Shown here in pieces: positions 6,984 through 13,994 of a stretch of DNA of 28,303 bases. How positions within the stretch are numbered: the first letter of the stretch is position 1; every line of letters starts with the position of its first letter. A program made the translations under genes and the position numbers. Origin of the DNA: a virus; the IMG/VR virus record IMGVR_UViG_3300005265_000038, positions 1 to 28,303 of that record, one strand, 5' to 3'. The notes under the pieces are model-generated. The model did not search any database. It was not told the origin of the DNA and saw only the letters and a program-made list of their open reading frames with translations.

Positions 6984-7367
6984 ATGAAAAAAGATGCATT
7001 AGAATTAAGCAAAGCAATTCGTATGGCAATTTTTGTTTATGAGGCAGCAAGATTACATGCACAAATGCTTGATTGTCCTGTAGTCCCCAAACCATGGGGA
7101 CAACGTGAAGAAGAATTCAAACAACAATTTATTGAGCTTATTGATGATTTAGTTACAGGAAAGCGTAAGTTTCCTGACTTTAAAACTGCCCATGACTCTT
7201 GGGTGAGGAAATACAAGGAGATGGGGTGGCAATACGGTGAAGTTTATGACCCAGATAAGAAAATACATCCAGATTTAGTGCCTTATGAGGCATTAGATTC
7301 AAAGGAGAAAGTGAAAGATGAGGTTTTTCTCCGTTTAGTTGCTATTGCAAAAGAATGTATGTGGTAA
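6984..7367 (+). CDS. RyR-domain protein
   Basis: 127 residues with an AAAGGAGGA ribosome site. The C-terminal half carries a clear RyR module: AHDSWVRKY (69-77), GWQYGEVYDPDKKIHP (81-96) and LVPYEALDSKEK. The N-terminal 60 residues are mostly helical and look like the phage family often found ahead of the RyR repeat. RyR modules also occur in animal ryanodine receptors. In bacteria and phages they appear in small proteins and have been linked to ligand or nucleotide sensing in conflict systems. The ligand here is unknown. Confidence 0.8.
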   Translation: MKKDALELSKAIRMAIFVYEAARLHAQMLDCPVVPKPWGQREEEFKQQFIELIDDLVTGKRKFPDFKTAHDSWVRKYKEMGWQYGEVYDPDKKIHPDLVPYEALDSKEKVKDEVFLRLVAIAKECMW

Positions 7368-7378
7368 GGAGAGAATGA

Positions 7379-7630
7379 GTGAAACAAGAAATATTATGTA
7401 AATCCTGTGCAAAAAATCAGAAAGAAAGAGTAACACATGAACCAGATGACTGCTATAATGAAAAATGTATTGAAAAATGGGGGAAAGCATTAAGAAATTA
7501 TTATTGTGATTTATGTGGGGGTGAAATCAAAAAAGGTGAAACATGCCTTGCTCGTTCTTTAATAGGTATAGGGCAGAAATATTTTCCTTGGGAAGAAAGT
7601 TATATAAAAATAATTCAAAATAGGAGGTAA
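7379..7630 (+). CDS. Cys-rich zinc-binding small protein
   Basis: The start is GTG 7379, because the ATG four bases earlier (7375) stops after eight codons; AAGGAGAG is the ribosome site. The 83-residue product has CKSCAKN near the start, then CYNEKC, then CDLCGGEIKKGETC, so six or more cysteines in CxxC-like spacing. It probably holds one or two zinc ions. No family recognised. Confidence 0.6.
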   Translation: MKQEILCKSCAKNQKERVTHEPDDCYNEKCIEKWGKALRNYYCDLCGGEIKKGETCLARSLIGIGQKYFPWEESYIKIIQNRR

Positions 7631-7633
7631 AAA

Positions 7634-7903
7634 ATGAGTGAATTAAAAGAACAACACAACCCAATAATAGAGAAAGCAATAACAATATCAAAGGCATTGG
7701 ATGATTTGAATACAACAATTGATGATTTGACCGTTGAATTAACTCCTTATTTATTGCCCAAAAATGAAGAAGAAAAACATGCAATAAGAAAAGAAAACAA
7801 TGATGAAAGTGTTTCTCCTCTTGAAGAATATTTAATAGAATTTTTGGACAAAATAAATTATTTGGAAATGAAGATTAAGCAAACAAATAGCCGTATTAGA
7901 TAA
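7634..7903 (+). CDS. Coiled-coil small protein
   Basis: 89 residues after a perfect AGGAGG site. The sequence is almost wholly helical and acidic, with heptad-like leucine/isoleucine spacing (ISKALDDLNTTIDDL and YLIEFLDKINYLEM). There is no cysteine, membrane segment or catalytic motif. It sits in a run of similar-sized early genes. Unknown function. Confidence 0.6.
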   Translation: MSELKEQHNPIIEKAITISKALDDLNTTIDDLTVELTPYLLPKNEEEKHAIRKENNDESVSPLEEYLIEFLDKINYLEMKIKQTNSRIR

Positions 7904-7917
7904 AGGAGGAAGGAAAA

Positions 7918-8313
7918 ATGAAAATACCATTAAAAGAAGTTTTAGAAGCAACCGCTCAATCAATAGAACATTGGAAAAGAATGTTGGAGTGGGGAAAGAC
8001 ACAAATTCCCAATCAACCAGTTTCAGGGTGGAAGATGTTTAAAGAAATAAAAGAAGCTTGGTCTAGTGATGATTGTCCTCTTTGCCAAACTTTTTTTCAT
8101 TTGAATATAGATGATTATGATTTATGCAAGTATTGCCCTCTTAGGGTTATATTTGGAAGCTGTAACAAAAAGCAAGAAATGAATGCATGGCAAGATGTTA
8201 GTAATGCTAAAACTTGGGGAGAATGGGTGGAGAGTGCAGAAGTTATGTTACAGCAATTACAGGCTGTTTTTCAAATTATAAAAATGAGGGGGGAAAAATG
8301 GAACAAGAATTAA
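7918..8313 (+). CDS. Protein with central Cys cluster
   Basis: 131 residues after an AAAGGAGGA site. Helical flanks surround a central cluster CPLCQTFFH, then CKYCPL and a further C near SCNKKQ, consistent with one structural zinc site (residues about 54-85). The last 40 residues form an amphipathic helix. It overlaps the next gene by 16 bases. I do not recognise a named family. Confidence 0.62.
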   Translation: MKIPLKEVLEATAQSIEHWKRMLEWGKTQIPNQPVSGWKMFKEIKEAWSSDDCPLCQTFFHLNIDDYDLCKYCPLRVIFGSCNKKQEMNAWQDVSNAKTWGEWVESAEVMLQQLQAVFQIIKMRGEKWNKN

Positions 8314-8603
8314 CTAAAAAAGGAAAGATTGCAATAAAGACTTCAATGGATTTTGAAGAAGAACTAAGAAAAATTTGGAGTGGAAATCTTAATTGGGAAA
8401 CATTTGTAAGAGAAATAATGAATGTTTATGCACATTGCTGTTTTTTTGTCTTCCTGCCCCCTGAAGCAGACCTTAAAGAAATGAAAAAGCATTGGAAAGT
8501 CCCTGAAAATGAACTTCGTGCATATAGAGACGGTTGGAATGATTGCAGAAAGGCTGTGCTAAACAGAATTCTATTAGTAATAGAAAACTGGTTCAAATGG
8601 TAA
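8298..8603 (+). CDS. Unknown 101-residue helical protein
   Basis: I set the start at ATG 8298, preceded by GAGGGGGGAA; the longer upstream extension lies within the preceding gene. The product has helices MDFEEELRKIW and WETFVREIMNVY, and a Tyr/Trp-containing C-terminal helix YRDGWNDCRKAVLNR. No motif or membrane segment. Unknown. Confidence 0.58.
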   Translation: MEQELTKKGKIAIKTSMDFEEELRKIWSGNLNWETFVREIMNVYAHCCFFVFLPPEADLKEMKKHWKVPENELRAYRDGWNDCRKAVLNRILLVIENWFKW

Positions 8604-8623
8604 TAAATTAAATGGAGGCCATT

Positions 8624-8899
8624 ATGAAAGAAATTATTTCAAGACAATTAAAATACCAAAGGAAGATGATGGAACAAGAAAGATGCCCTATTTGTGGGAA
8701 ACCTGCTATTCCAGGCACTAAGTATTGTGTGAAATGTTGGCTTAATCAATATATAAAAAATAAAAAGACAAGTAAACGAAAATCGGTTAGCAATTCAAAG
8801 ACTATAAAAGCACTGCAACTACTCGTGAATGAGGATTGGGAAAGAAGGAATAGACCTACTAAAGACAAAGCTCCTTCTCCTTTTACTGTTTATGGGTAG
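8624..8899 (+). CDS. Zinc-ribbon basic protein
   Basis: ATG 8624 is chosen because GGAGG (8614-8618) lies just before it; ATG 8612 would precede that site. The 91-residue product has CPICGKPAIPGTKYCVKC near residues 21-38, a single four-Cys zinc ribbon, followed by a Lys-rich tail that could contact nucleic acid. Family unknown. Confidence 0.6.
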   Translation: MKEIISRQLKYQRKMMEQERCPICGKPAIPGTKYCVKCWLNQYIKNKKTSKRKSVSNSKTIKALQLLVNEDWERRNRPTKDKAPSPFTVYG

Positions 8900-8910
8900 G
8901 TGGATGTGAA

Positions 8911-9102
8911 ATGAAGAAAAGAGCATTGATTTGGGAAAAAGATTTTGACCTTGGAACGTGGCATATAGTCAAAGAAGTAAAGGTTATAGAAGAAACTCCA
9001 ACGGCAGTGAAAATTAAAAAATTTATAAGGACTGAATGGTTGCCTAAAAGAGGAATTGGTTTAAAAGTGGAAATAATAGATGAAAACAAAGAAACGCCAT
9101 AA
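8911..9102 (+). CDS. 63-residue small beta protein
   Basis: ATG 8911 follows a GGTGG site. The product alternates charged strands (TWHIVKEVKVIEE, AVKIKKFIRTEW, GLKVEIIDE), so it is probably a small beta-sheet domain. It overlaps the start of the next gene by 23 bases. No family recognised. Confidence 0.52.
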   Translation: MKKRALIWEKDFDLGTWHIVKEVKVIEETPTAVKIKKFIRTEWLPKRGIGLKVEIIDENKETP

Positions 9103-9631
9103 TAAAATATTTAAGTTAAAGCTTACAAACAAGGAATTAAAAGAATTATTTGAATGGGCTGATAAGCTTAATTATCCCTTGTCTGCGAAACTGAAAACTG
9201 CAATAGCCTCTACTATAACTGCTAGTCCAGCGGGATCTTTTCTTTGGCATGTGTTTTATTATTACAAATGCGATGTTGAAAAAGTAAAAACAGAGCTAGA
9301 GCGCCAGTATAATGAAGAAGGAACAAAAGGGATGGGATTGAGATGGGGATTTAAACGAACTACAATTTTACAAGGGCTAAAAAAGTTGAGAATTAAAACC
9401 AAATCTAGAGAGTATAACCATGCTCCTCATGGACTTGCAAGGGAAGCTTTTAAACGATATGGCGGAATAAAAAAAGTATTAAAAGAATTTGGTAGTGTAA
9501 CAAGATTTGGAAAAGTCTGCAAAATTTCTTACACTAATTTGGCATTTTTTTTGAAAAAGAGAGGCTATTACTATGACAAAGATGAGAGAAAATGGAAATT
9601 TAAAAGGAGTGAATTATGTCAAACAAAGTAA
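9080..9631 (+). CDS. Unknown basic protein, possible DNA-binding
   Basis: 183 residues starting inside the previous gene with only a weak GGAA site. The C-terminal part is strongly basic and contains two helix-turn-helix-like stretches (GFKRTTILQGLKKLRIK and RYGGIKKVLKEFGSVTR). An Ala/Ser/Thr-rich segment around residues 42-56 (AIASTITASPAGS) is unlike its neighbours. A regulator is possible. I do not recognise the family. Confidence 0.55.
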   Translation: MKTKKRHNKIFKLKLTNKELKELFEWADKLNYPLSAKLKTAIASTITASPAGSFLWHVFYYYKCDVEKVKTELERQYNEEGTKGMGLRWGFKRTTILQGLKKLRIKTKSREYNHAPHGLAREAFKRYGGIKKVLKEFGSVTRFGKVCKISYTNLAFFLKKRGYYYDKDERKWKFKRSELCQTK

Positions 9632-9840
9632 TCCAAACAAAACCAGATAAAGAATACTGGCAATGCATTGCGGAAAAAGTTCATTCAATCATTGGCCTTG
9701 TGCGTAGCTCTATCAAATTGGAAGATGTGGAAAGATTAAATCGCTTTTTAATGAGCCAAGAGGCACTGGATTTGTTTAAAGAGGACTATCCTAGATTAGT
9801 AACACGAGTGAGAATAATAGAGAATGCGTTTAAGTGGTAG
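9616..9840 (+). CDS. Unknown 74-residue helical protein
   Basis: ATG 9616 is preceded by AAAAGGAGTG and overlaps the preceding gene by 16 bases. The helical, slightly basic product contains CIAEKVHSIIGLVRSSI and ends FKW. No cysteine cluster or catalytic motif. Unknown. Confidence 0.55.
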   Translation: MSNKVIQTKPDKEYWQCIAEKVHSIIGLVRSSIKLEDVERLNRFLMSQEALDLFKEDYPRLVTRVRIIENAFKW

Positions 9841-9850
9841 GAGGATATCA

Positions 9851-10078
9851 ATGACTGATAAAGTTAAAAAACAGGTTGAATGGGTGGTAAATAAACTGCT
9901 TTCTCAAGCTAATGAAAGTATTGTCCTTTGCGTGATATACGTCAAAAGGAAAAATGAAGCCAAAATTTATTTAGATGGTGAAAAGGTAGCTACTATATCT
10001 GAGGAAATAAGTAGATTTGGTTGGCCATTGACTAAAGAAAAGATAGAGGAACTTTATGAGGAGCTAAATCATGATTAA
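9851..10078 (+). CDS. Unknown 75-residue alpha/beta protein
   Basis: I take ATG 9851, which follows TAGGAGGATATCA; an in-frame alternative start further upstream lies in the previous gene. The product has a helix (VKKQVEWVVNKLL), strands (SIVLCVIYVKRK and AKIYLDGEKVATI) and a C-terminal acidic helix. It overlaps the following P-loop gene by 8 bases. Unknown. Confidence 0.57.
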   Translation: MTDKVKKQVEWVVNKLLSQANESIVLCVIYVKRKNEAKIYLDGEKVATISEEISRFGWPLTKEKIEELYEELNHD

Positions 10079-10613
10079 AGTTTACGCCTTATCTGGTAGT
10101 CACCATGTCGGTAAGACAATGACCTTTGTCTATCTTCAAAAACTATTGCCACCTGATAAGTTTGCTTTTGTAGGTGAGTTTGGTCATTGGATATTAACGC
10201 AGATGGGGATAAGAGATACTTGGAGGGAAAAGATTTTTACTGACCGCCTAGCTTATGGATTGTTTGAAGACGCATTGGATAACTGCACTATTGCTAGTTA
10301 TCTGGTGCATAAAGACAAAATAATTGTGGCTGATAGAAGCATTATAGATAATTGTGCTTACCGATTGCTAGCTAACTTGCCATACGCTACCTCTTTGTGT
10401 GATTTGGAATTTCGGGGTGTTGATTTGTATACTTTCTTCTTGCGGTCTAAAGAAAGAGAGGATGTTAGGGTAGTTAAAGCTATGAAAGAAATATTAACCA
10501 AACATTACTGGCCTTATGAAGAAATATGGATTATTAAAAATAAGCCAAAAGAAACTGCTAGGATAATTGCAGATAAAATTTTGGAGATGGAGAAAGAAGA
10601 TAAAAATGTATGA
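10071..10613 (+). CDS. P-loop kinase-like ATPase (AAA_28/NadR-type)
   Basis: 180 residues after GAGGAG. The P-loop is GSHHVGKT at residues 9-16, and a later strand VADRSIIDNCAYR resembles the DRSxxDxxAY element of AAA_28 and nucleoside/deoxynucleotide kinase-like proteins. The size fits a phage nucleotide kinase or a small regulatory NTPase. The substrate cannot be read from sequence. It overlaps the start of the decayed methyltransferase gene by 8 bases, so the two may once have formed a nucleotide or DNA modification pair. Confidence 0.62.
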   Translation: MIKVYALSGSHHVGKTMTFVYLQKLLPPDKFAFVGEFGHWILTQMGIRDTWREKIFTDRLAYGLFEDALDNCTIASYLVHKDKIIVADRSIIDNCAYRLLANLPYATSLCDLEFRGVDLYTFFLRSKEREDVRVVKAMKEILTKHYWPYEEIWIIKNKPKETARIIADKILEMEKEDKNV

Positions 10614-11527
10614 GTTAGACCAGATTAGGAATAAGATTTTGCAAGGGAATACATTAGATATTTTAAAAAAGTTACCAGATGAGTGTATTGATTGTGCAAT
10701 TACATCGCCTCCTTACTTTGGCTTGAGAGACTATGGAGAAGAAACAAAGATGGGGCAACCAAAAAGACCCTACAAGTAAGGTAATGAAGAAAGTAAATGC
10801 AAAGCATTACACCATTGGCTGGACTAATTGCGATTGTTTTATAAGGTCTTGCAAAAAATGTGGGATTGTGATAGAATATAATGAGAAAACAAATAAAGTA
10901 AAGATATATGAAAAAGGTATTTTATTGCAAACAATGTCACCGCAAGATTATTGCAAATCATTGGGAGAAAAGAAAATTTTGTTCCCAAAAATGCAAGGCA
11001 CTATGGATGAATCAGCAAAGAAAAAAGAACAATCCTCAGAGATACGACGGCAAAATAAAAAACTGGAAAGGGCATATTTTAGTTTGGAATTCCAAAAAGA
11101 AAAAATACGAAATGGAACACAGATTGATAATGGAGAAAATTTTAGGCAGACCCTTGAAGAAAACCGAGGTAGTTCATCATCTAAATGGCAAAAAAGACGA
11201 CAATCGTCCAGAGAATTTAATAGTTCTGGAAAAGGGAGAACACGATTCGTTGACACACAAAAAGAAAAAGCCACGACCAATAAAATGTCCTTATTGTGGA
11301 AAGATGATGATGCCTTCAAATATTGTCCGAAGTGTAAAACCCCTTTAATAGAAGAGAATAAATGGATTTCAGGAGTGGTTTTGGATTGTTTTATGGGAAG
11401 CGGGACAACTGGAGTAGTAGCTAAAAAATTGTGTAGAGACTTTATCGGAATAGAATTAAATAGTGAATATGTAGAGATGGCAACGAAACGAATAAACTCA
11501 ACTCCTAAACCATTGTTATCAACTTAA
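10606..11527 (+). pseudogene. Decayed beta-class DNA methyltransferase, interrupted by HNH gene
   Basis: A first frame (10606-10779, 57 residues) carries the N-terminus of a methyltransferase with motif IV as TSPPYFGLRDYG, then stops. A second frame, open from 10733 to 11527, has a typical late-methyltransferase segment (NAKHYTIGWTNCDC) and ends with the AdoMet-binding motif I region DCFMGSGTTGVVAKK and FIGIELNSEYVEMA. Motif IV before motif I is the order of beta-class N4-cytosine/N6-adenine enzymes. The roughly 150-200 residues expected between them (target recognition and several motifs) are missing, and the two ends are out of frame. The gap is occupied by the HNH gene. No functional enzyme is likely. 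Confidence 0.74.
10908..11348 (+). CDS. HNH homing-type endonuclease
   Basis: 146 residues in a third frame within the methyltransferase remnant. The N-terminal zinc finger has CKQCHRK and FCSQKC. The HNH core is [30 protein letters not shown] and GEHDSLTHK, the HNH_3 pattern typical of phage-borne endonucleases. A C-terminal CPYCGK adds a half zinc knuckle. There is little upstream non-coding DNA, so no group I intron is visible and it is best seen as a free-standing invader. The ribosome site is weak. Confidence 0.8.
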   Translation: MKKVFYCKQCHRKIIANHWEKRKFCSQKCKALWMNQQRKKNNPQRYDGKIKNWKGHILVWNSKKKKYEMEHRLIMEKILGRPLKKTEVVHHLNGKKDDNRPENLIVLEKGEHDSLTHKKKKPRPIKCPYCGKMMMPSNIVRSVKPL

Positions 11528-11539
11528 AGGAGGGGAACA

Positions 11540-11731
11540 ATGACCCAAACCAATTTCAAAATAGGTGATAAGGTGAGGATTTTACCTACTTTTCTTACTA
11601 AATTGTTTGATATATGTAATGAGGAAGCTACTGTGGTGTGGATATGCAATGATGAGCCTAGACAAGTAAGGGTGGAAGTGCCAAATAGAGGGAAGTTTTA
11701 TTTATTGTTGAGTGAGGTAGAAAAAGTATGA
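11540..11731 (+). CDS. KOW/SH3-like small barrel protein
   Basis: 63 residues after a strong AAAGGAGGGG site. Begins FKIGDKVRILPTFLTKLFDI and ends FYLLLSEVEKV, a pattern shared with the product at 3595-3849 in both the opening strand and the LxPxxxxKxxDI segment. It is likely a paralog. Its stop overlaps the start of the M15 peptidase by 4 bases. Confidence 0.65.
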   Translation: MTQTNFKIGDKVRILPTFLTKLFDICNEEATVVWICNDEPRQVRVEVPNRGKFYLLLSEVEKV

Positions 11732-12114
11732 GTATTCAAATATCCCATTTTTCATGGTGGAAAGAAATTAAGCATTTTACCCCTGAAGAATTTGCCTGCC
11801 CTTGTTGTGGTAAATGTGAAATGGAACAAGAGTTTGTGAAAAAACTAGATGAGTTAAGGGATTGGATAGGAGAACCATTGAATATTACTTCTGGTTTTAG
11901 ATGTGTAAAACACAATAAAAAAGTGGGTGGCTCTGAAAATTCTGCTCATTTAAAAGGACTTGCAGCGGATATTTATATTCCCAATTCAACTTTCAGATAT
12001 AAAATTATTGCTTTTGCTATAATTCTTGGCATACAACGCATAGGAATTGGTGCTAATTTCATACACTTAGATAAAGATAAAACAAAGCCACATCCATGTA
12101 TTTGGGTATATTAA
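11728..12114 (+). CDS. Peptidase M15-type endolysin candidate
   Basis: 128 residues. Contains SGFRC (55-59), SAHLKGLAADI with H74 and D81, and FIHLDK with H113, which match the zinc ligands of the Peptidase_M15_3 / VanY-like family. This family cleaves L-Ala-D-Glu or D-Ala-D-Ala bonds in peptidoglycan. An unusual N-terminal CPCCGKC (24-30) could bind metal or form disulfides. No signal peptide is seen, so a holin would be needed for release; the holin candidate is far away on the other strand. Followed by a secreted Cys-rich peptide gene. Confidence 0.8.
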   Translation: MSIQISHFSWWKEIKHFTPEEFACPCCGKCEMEQEFVKKLDELRDWIGEPLNITSGFRCVKHNKKVGGSENSAHLKGLAADIYIPNSTFRYKIIAFAIILGIQRIGIGANFIHLDKDKTKPHPCIWVY

Positions 12115-12129
12115 ATTAAGGAGGTAAAA

Positions 12130-12282
12130 ATGAAAAGAATACTTACATTTTTGTTTGCTCTTTACTTTTGTATTATAGTGCCCGCTGGAGAATTATGTCC
12201 TATTGGAACATTTCCTTCAGGAATGTGCACTATTGATGGACAAGTATATACAATTTGTTGCACGCCTGATGAAAGGAGGTAA
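12130..12282 (+). CDS. 50-residue secreted Cys-rich peptide
   Basis: ATG 12130 follows a perfect TAAGGAGG. The N-terminus is a signal peptide: MKRI, then a hydrophobic run LTFLFALYFCIIVPAG. The mature part of about 30 residues has four cysteines (ELCPIG, GMC, ICC) and ends PDERR. It lacks a convincing lipobox. A small secreted disulfide-rich product beside an endolysin could be a lysis accessory or a spanin-like partner, but no motif proves it. Confidence 0.6.
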   Translation: MKRILTFLFALYFCIIVPAGELCPIGTFPSGMCTIDGQVYTICCTPDERR

Positions 12283-12288
12283 GACAAA

Positions 12289-12591
12289 ATGATTAAAAAC
12301 AAAAAAGAAAAAAGCTTTTGTATTTGTAGGCCACCTATTTTGAAAACTTTTGAACTTCCAAGTAGAGAAAATTTACTTAATATTAAAATAGGTAATTATG
12401 TAAAACTCATTTTTGGATTAAATGAAAAAAGTGAGAAAGAGAGAATGTGGGTTGAAGTAACAGATATAAAAGGAACTTATGGATATGGTAAATTAGCTAA
12501 TACCCCTATTTTTATTACTACTCTATCTTATGGAGATAGAATAAAATTTCATCTTGGCGATGTAATAGCTATAAAAAAATCTTACGATTAA
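12289..12591 (+). CDS. DUF2314-like protein
   Basis: 100 residues after AAAGGAGGT. The C-terminal 65 residues read GNYVKLIFGLNEKSEKERMW, then VEVTDIKGTYGYGKLAN and an ending YGDRIKFHLGDVIAI, resembling the DUF2314/YegJ C-terminal beta-sheet family. That family turns up in immunity-like and phage contexts. An N-terminal CIC pair (CICRPP) is odd. Role unknown. Confidence 0.58.
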   Translation: MIKNKKEKSFCICRPPILKTFELPSRENLLNIKIGNYVKLIFGLNEKSEKERMWVEVTDIKGTYGYGKLANTPIFITTLSYGDRIKFHLGDVIAIKKSYD

Positions 12592-12600
12592 AAAATAGCT

Positions 12601-13026
12601 ATGTGGTTTGACGAACCTATAGAAAAACCAAAAAGAAAATACCGTAAATTAAGGAAGCAATATTATGAAATTTTAAAGAAATTGTCTCAAGCAACTGGTA
12701 TATCATTTGGGTCTTTATCCAGATGGGCGCATCATGATACAAGACCTTCTTTAGAAGCAGCAAAAAAACTAGAGAAAGTAACAGGTGTTAGTAGATTATG
12801 TTGGCTGTATCCAAAAGAATTTGGTAACCCTCTTTTAAAAGTATTAGAATTAACAGAATTGGCTAAAATGGATGTGAAAAAAAGAGTAAAAGAAATAGAA
12901 CGAGAAAAAGAAAAAGCCCGTTTAAGCAAACGGGAGATGTATAAAATGATACAGTTAGAAAAGGAAAAAGAAATACGACTTATGAGAAAATTAAGACAGC
13001 TTAAAAATTTAGCAGAAACAGATTAA
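12601..13026 (+). CDS. HTH protein with coiled-coil tail
   Basis: 141 residues. Residues 20-60 form a Cro/C1-like helix-turn-helix: LKKLSQATGISFGSLSRWAHH then PSLEAAKKLEKVTGV. The remaining 70 residues form a long charged helix (KEIEREKEKARLSKREMYKM), probably a coiled coil. No ribosome site is apparent before the ATG. It is the last plus-strand gene and overlaps the scaffold-like gene on the other strand by 4 bases, so it stands at the early/late junction. A regulator role is plausible. Confidence 0.6.
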   Translation: MWFDEPIEKPKRKYRKLRKQYYEILKKLSQATGISFGSLSRWAHHDTRPSLEAAKKLEKVTGVSRLCWLYPKEFGNPLLKVLELTELAKMDVKKRVKEIEREKEKARLSKREMYKMIQLEKEKEIRLMRKLRQLKNLAETD

Positions 13027-13991
13027 TCCAATTCCCCTTTTCTCCACTTCTCTATTATTTCAGGTGGAACATTCATTATCTCATCTACAGACATATTCTC
13101 TAAATCTTCTGCCGTGTAATCTGTTTTTGTAGATACTCTACCCATAGGTGGTGTTGGGGCTGTTGCTCTTTGTTGTAATTTCTCAACAATTTGTCTTTGC
13201 CCAGCTTCAAAAGCCCTCTTAGCTACATCAGGTTCACTTTTATCTAAAGCTTTTAAAACTTCATATAAAACCTTACCTGCATTTTCTCCAAATACATAAA
13301 AACTGTTCCAGAAAGGTGCTAATTTATCTTTGGTAGGCTCTACATGCTTTTTAACAAGTTCAATAAATTCTGGATTTTGGCTTACTTCTTCTAACCCTCT
13401 TTGCACTCTATCAAGTTCTAACTTTTCATTCACTTTTTCATCTACCAGACGAGCAATATCAGTTGGAGAAATTTGTGGTTGTTGTAAACCTTGCAGTTGA
13501 TAAATATAATCAGTATAAGCACGAATTTTATTTTGTAAAACTTCTTTTGCTTTAGCAGCAGGGTCATCTGCTTCAGCTATTTCTGTTTCTTCTTGAGGAC
13601 TAAATTCGGTTATATCTTTAGGCAAAGCAGGAGAAGTAGGAGTAACATTAGGTGGCACAGAACCAAAAGGAGTAGGCACTGTTGGCGTAGGAATAAGAGG
13701 AGTTTGTGGAATATTCTGTGGGAATGGTTGTTTAGGAATATCATAAGGAGGTTGAATTGGCTGAACTTGTGTTTGTTTTGCTAGATTAGCATAATAATCA
13801 ACTAATTTCTTTTGTTTCTCTAATTCATTTCTTAAAACTTTGAAGTTATATTCTTTATCTTTTTTCTCTGGCGGTGTTTCAGGTTTTTCCTCAGGTTTTT
13901 CAGATGGCTGTGGTTCTGTAGTTTCTTCAGTTTCTTCTGGTGGTAAAGTTTCTTCCATTCCTTCTTCTTTTTTTTCTTCTGTATTGCCCAT
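13023..13991 (-). CDS. Scaffold-like coiled-coil protein
   Basis: 322 residues after a GGAGGG site, directly downstream of the portal gene. The first 50 residues are Pro/Glu/Lys/Thr-rich and disordered (EEKPETPPEKKDKE). A proline-rich linker follows (PFPQNIPQTPLIPTPTVPTP), then acidic helices. Position after portal, low complexity and coiled-coil content fit a head scaffolding protein. No protease motif is seen. The major capsid gene, usual neighbour of a scaffold, is absent downstream. Confidence 0.62.
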   Translation of the reverse strand: MGNTEEKKEEGMEETLPPEETEETTEPQPSEKPEEKPETPPEKKDKEYNFKVLRNELEKQKKLVDYYANLAKQTQVQPIQPPYDIPKQPFPQNIPQTPLIPTPTVPTPFGSVPPNVTPTSPALPKDITEFSPQEETEIAEADDPAAKAKEVLQNKIRAYTDYIYQLQGLQQPQISPTDIARLVDEKVNEKLELDRVQRGLEEVSQNPEFIELVKKHVEPTKDKLAPFWNSFYVFGENAGKVLYEVLKALDKSEPDVAKRAFEAGQRQIVEKLQQRATAPTPPMGRVSTKTDYTAEDLENMSVDEIMNVPPEIIEKWRKGELD

Positions 13992-13994
13992 ACC

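Noticed and set aside
10948-11319. 123-codon minus-strand frame inside the HNH gene
   Set aside because: Antisense shadow; the HNH frame has clear family motifs.
10780-11348. Group I intron carrying the HNH gene in the methyltransferase
   Set aside because: There is too little non-coding sequence on either side of the HNH gene, and the flanking bases still read as methyltransferase.
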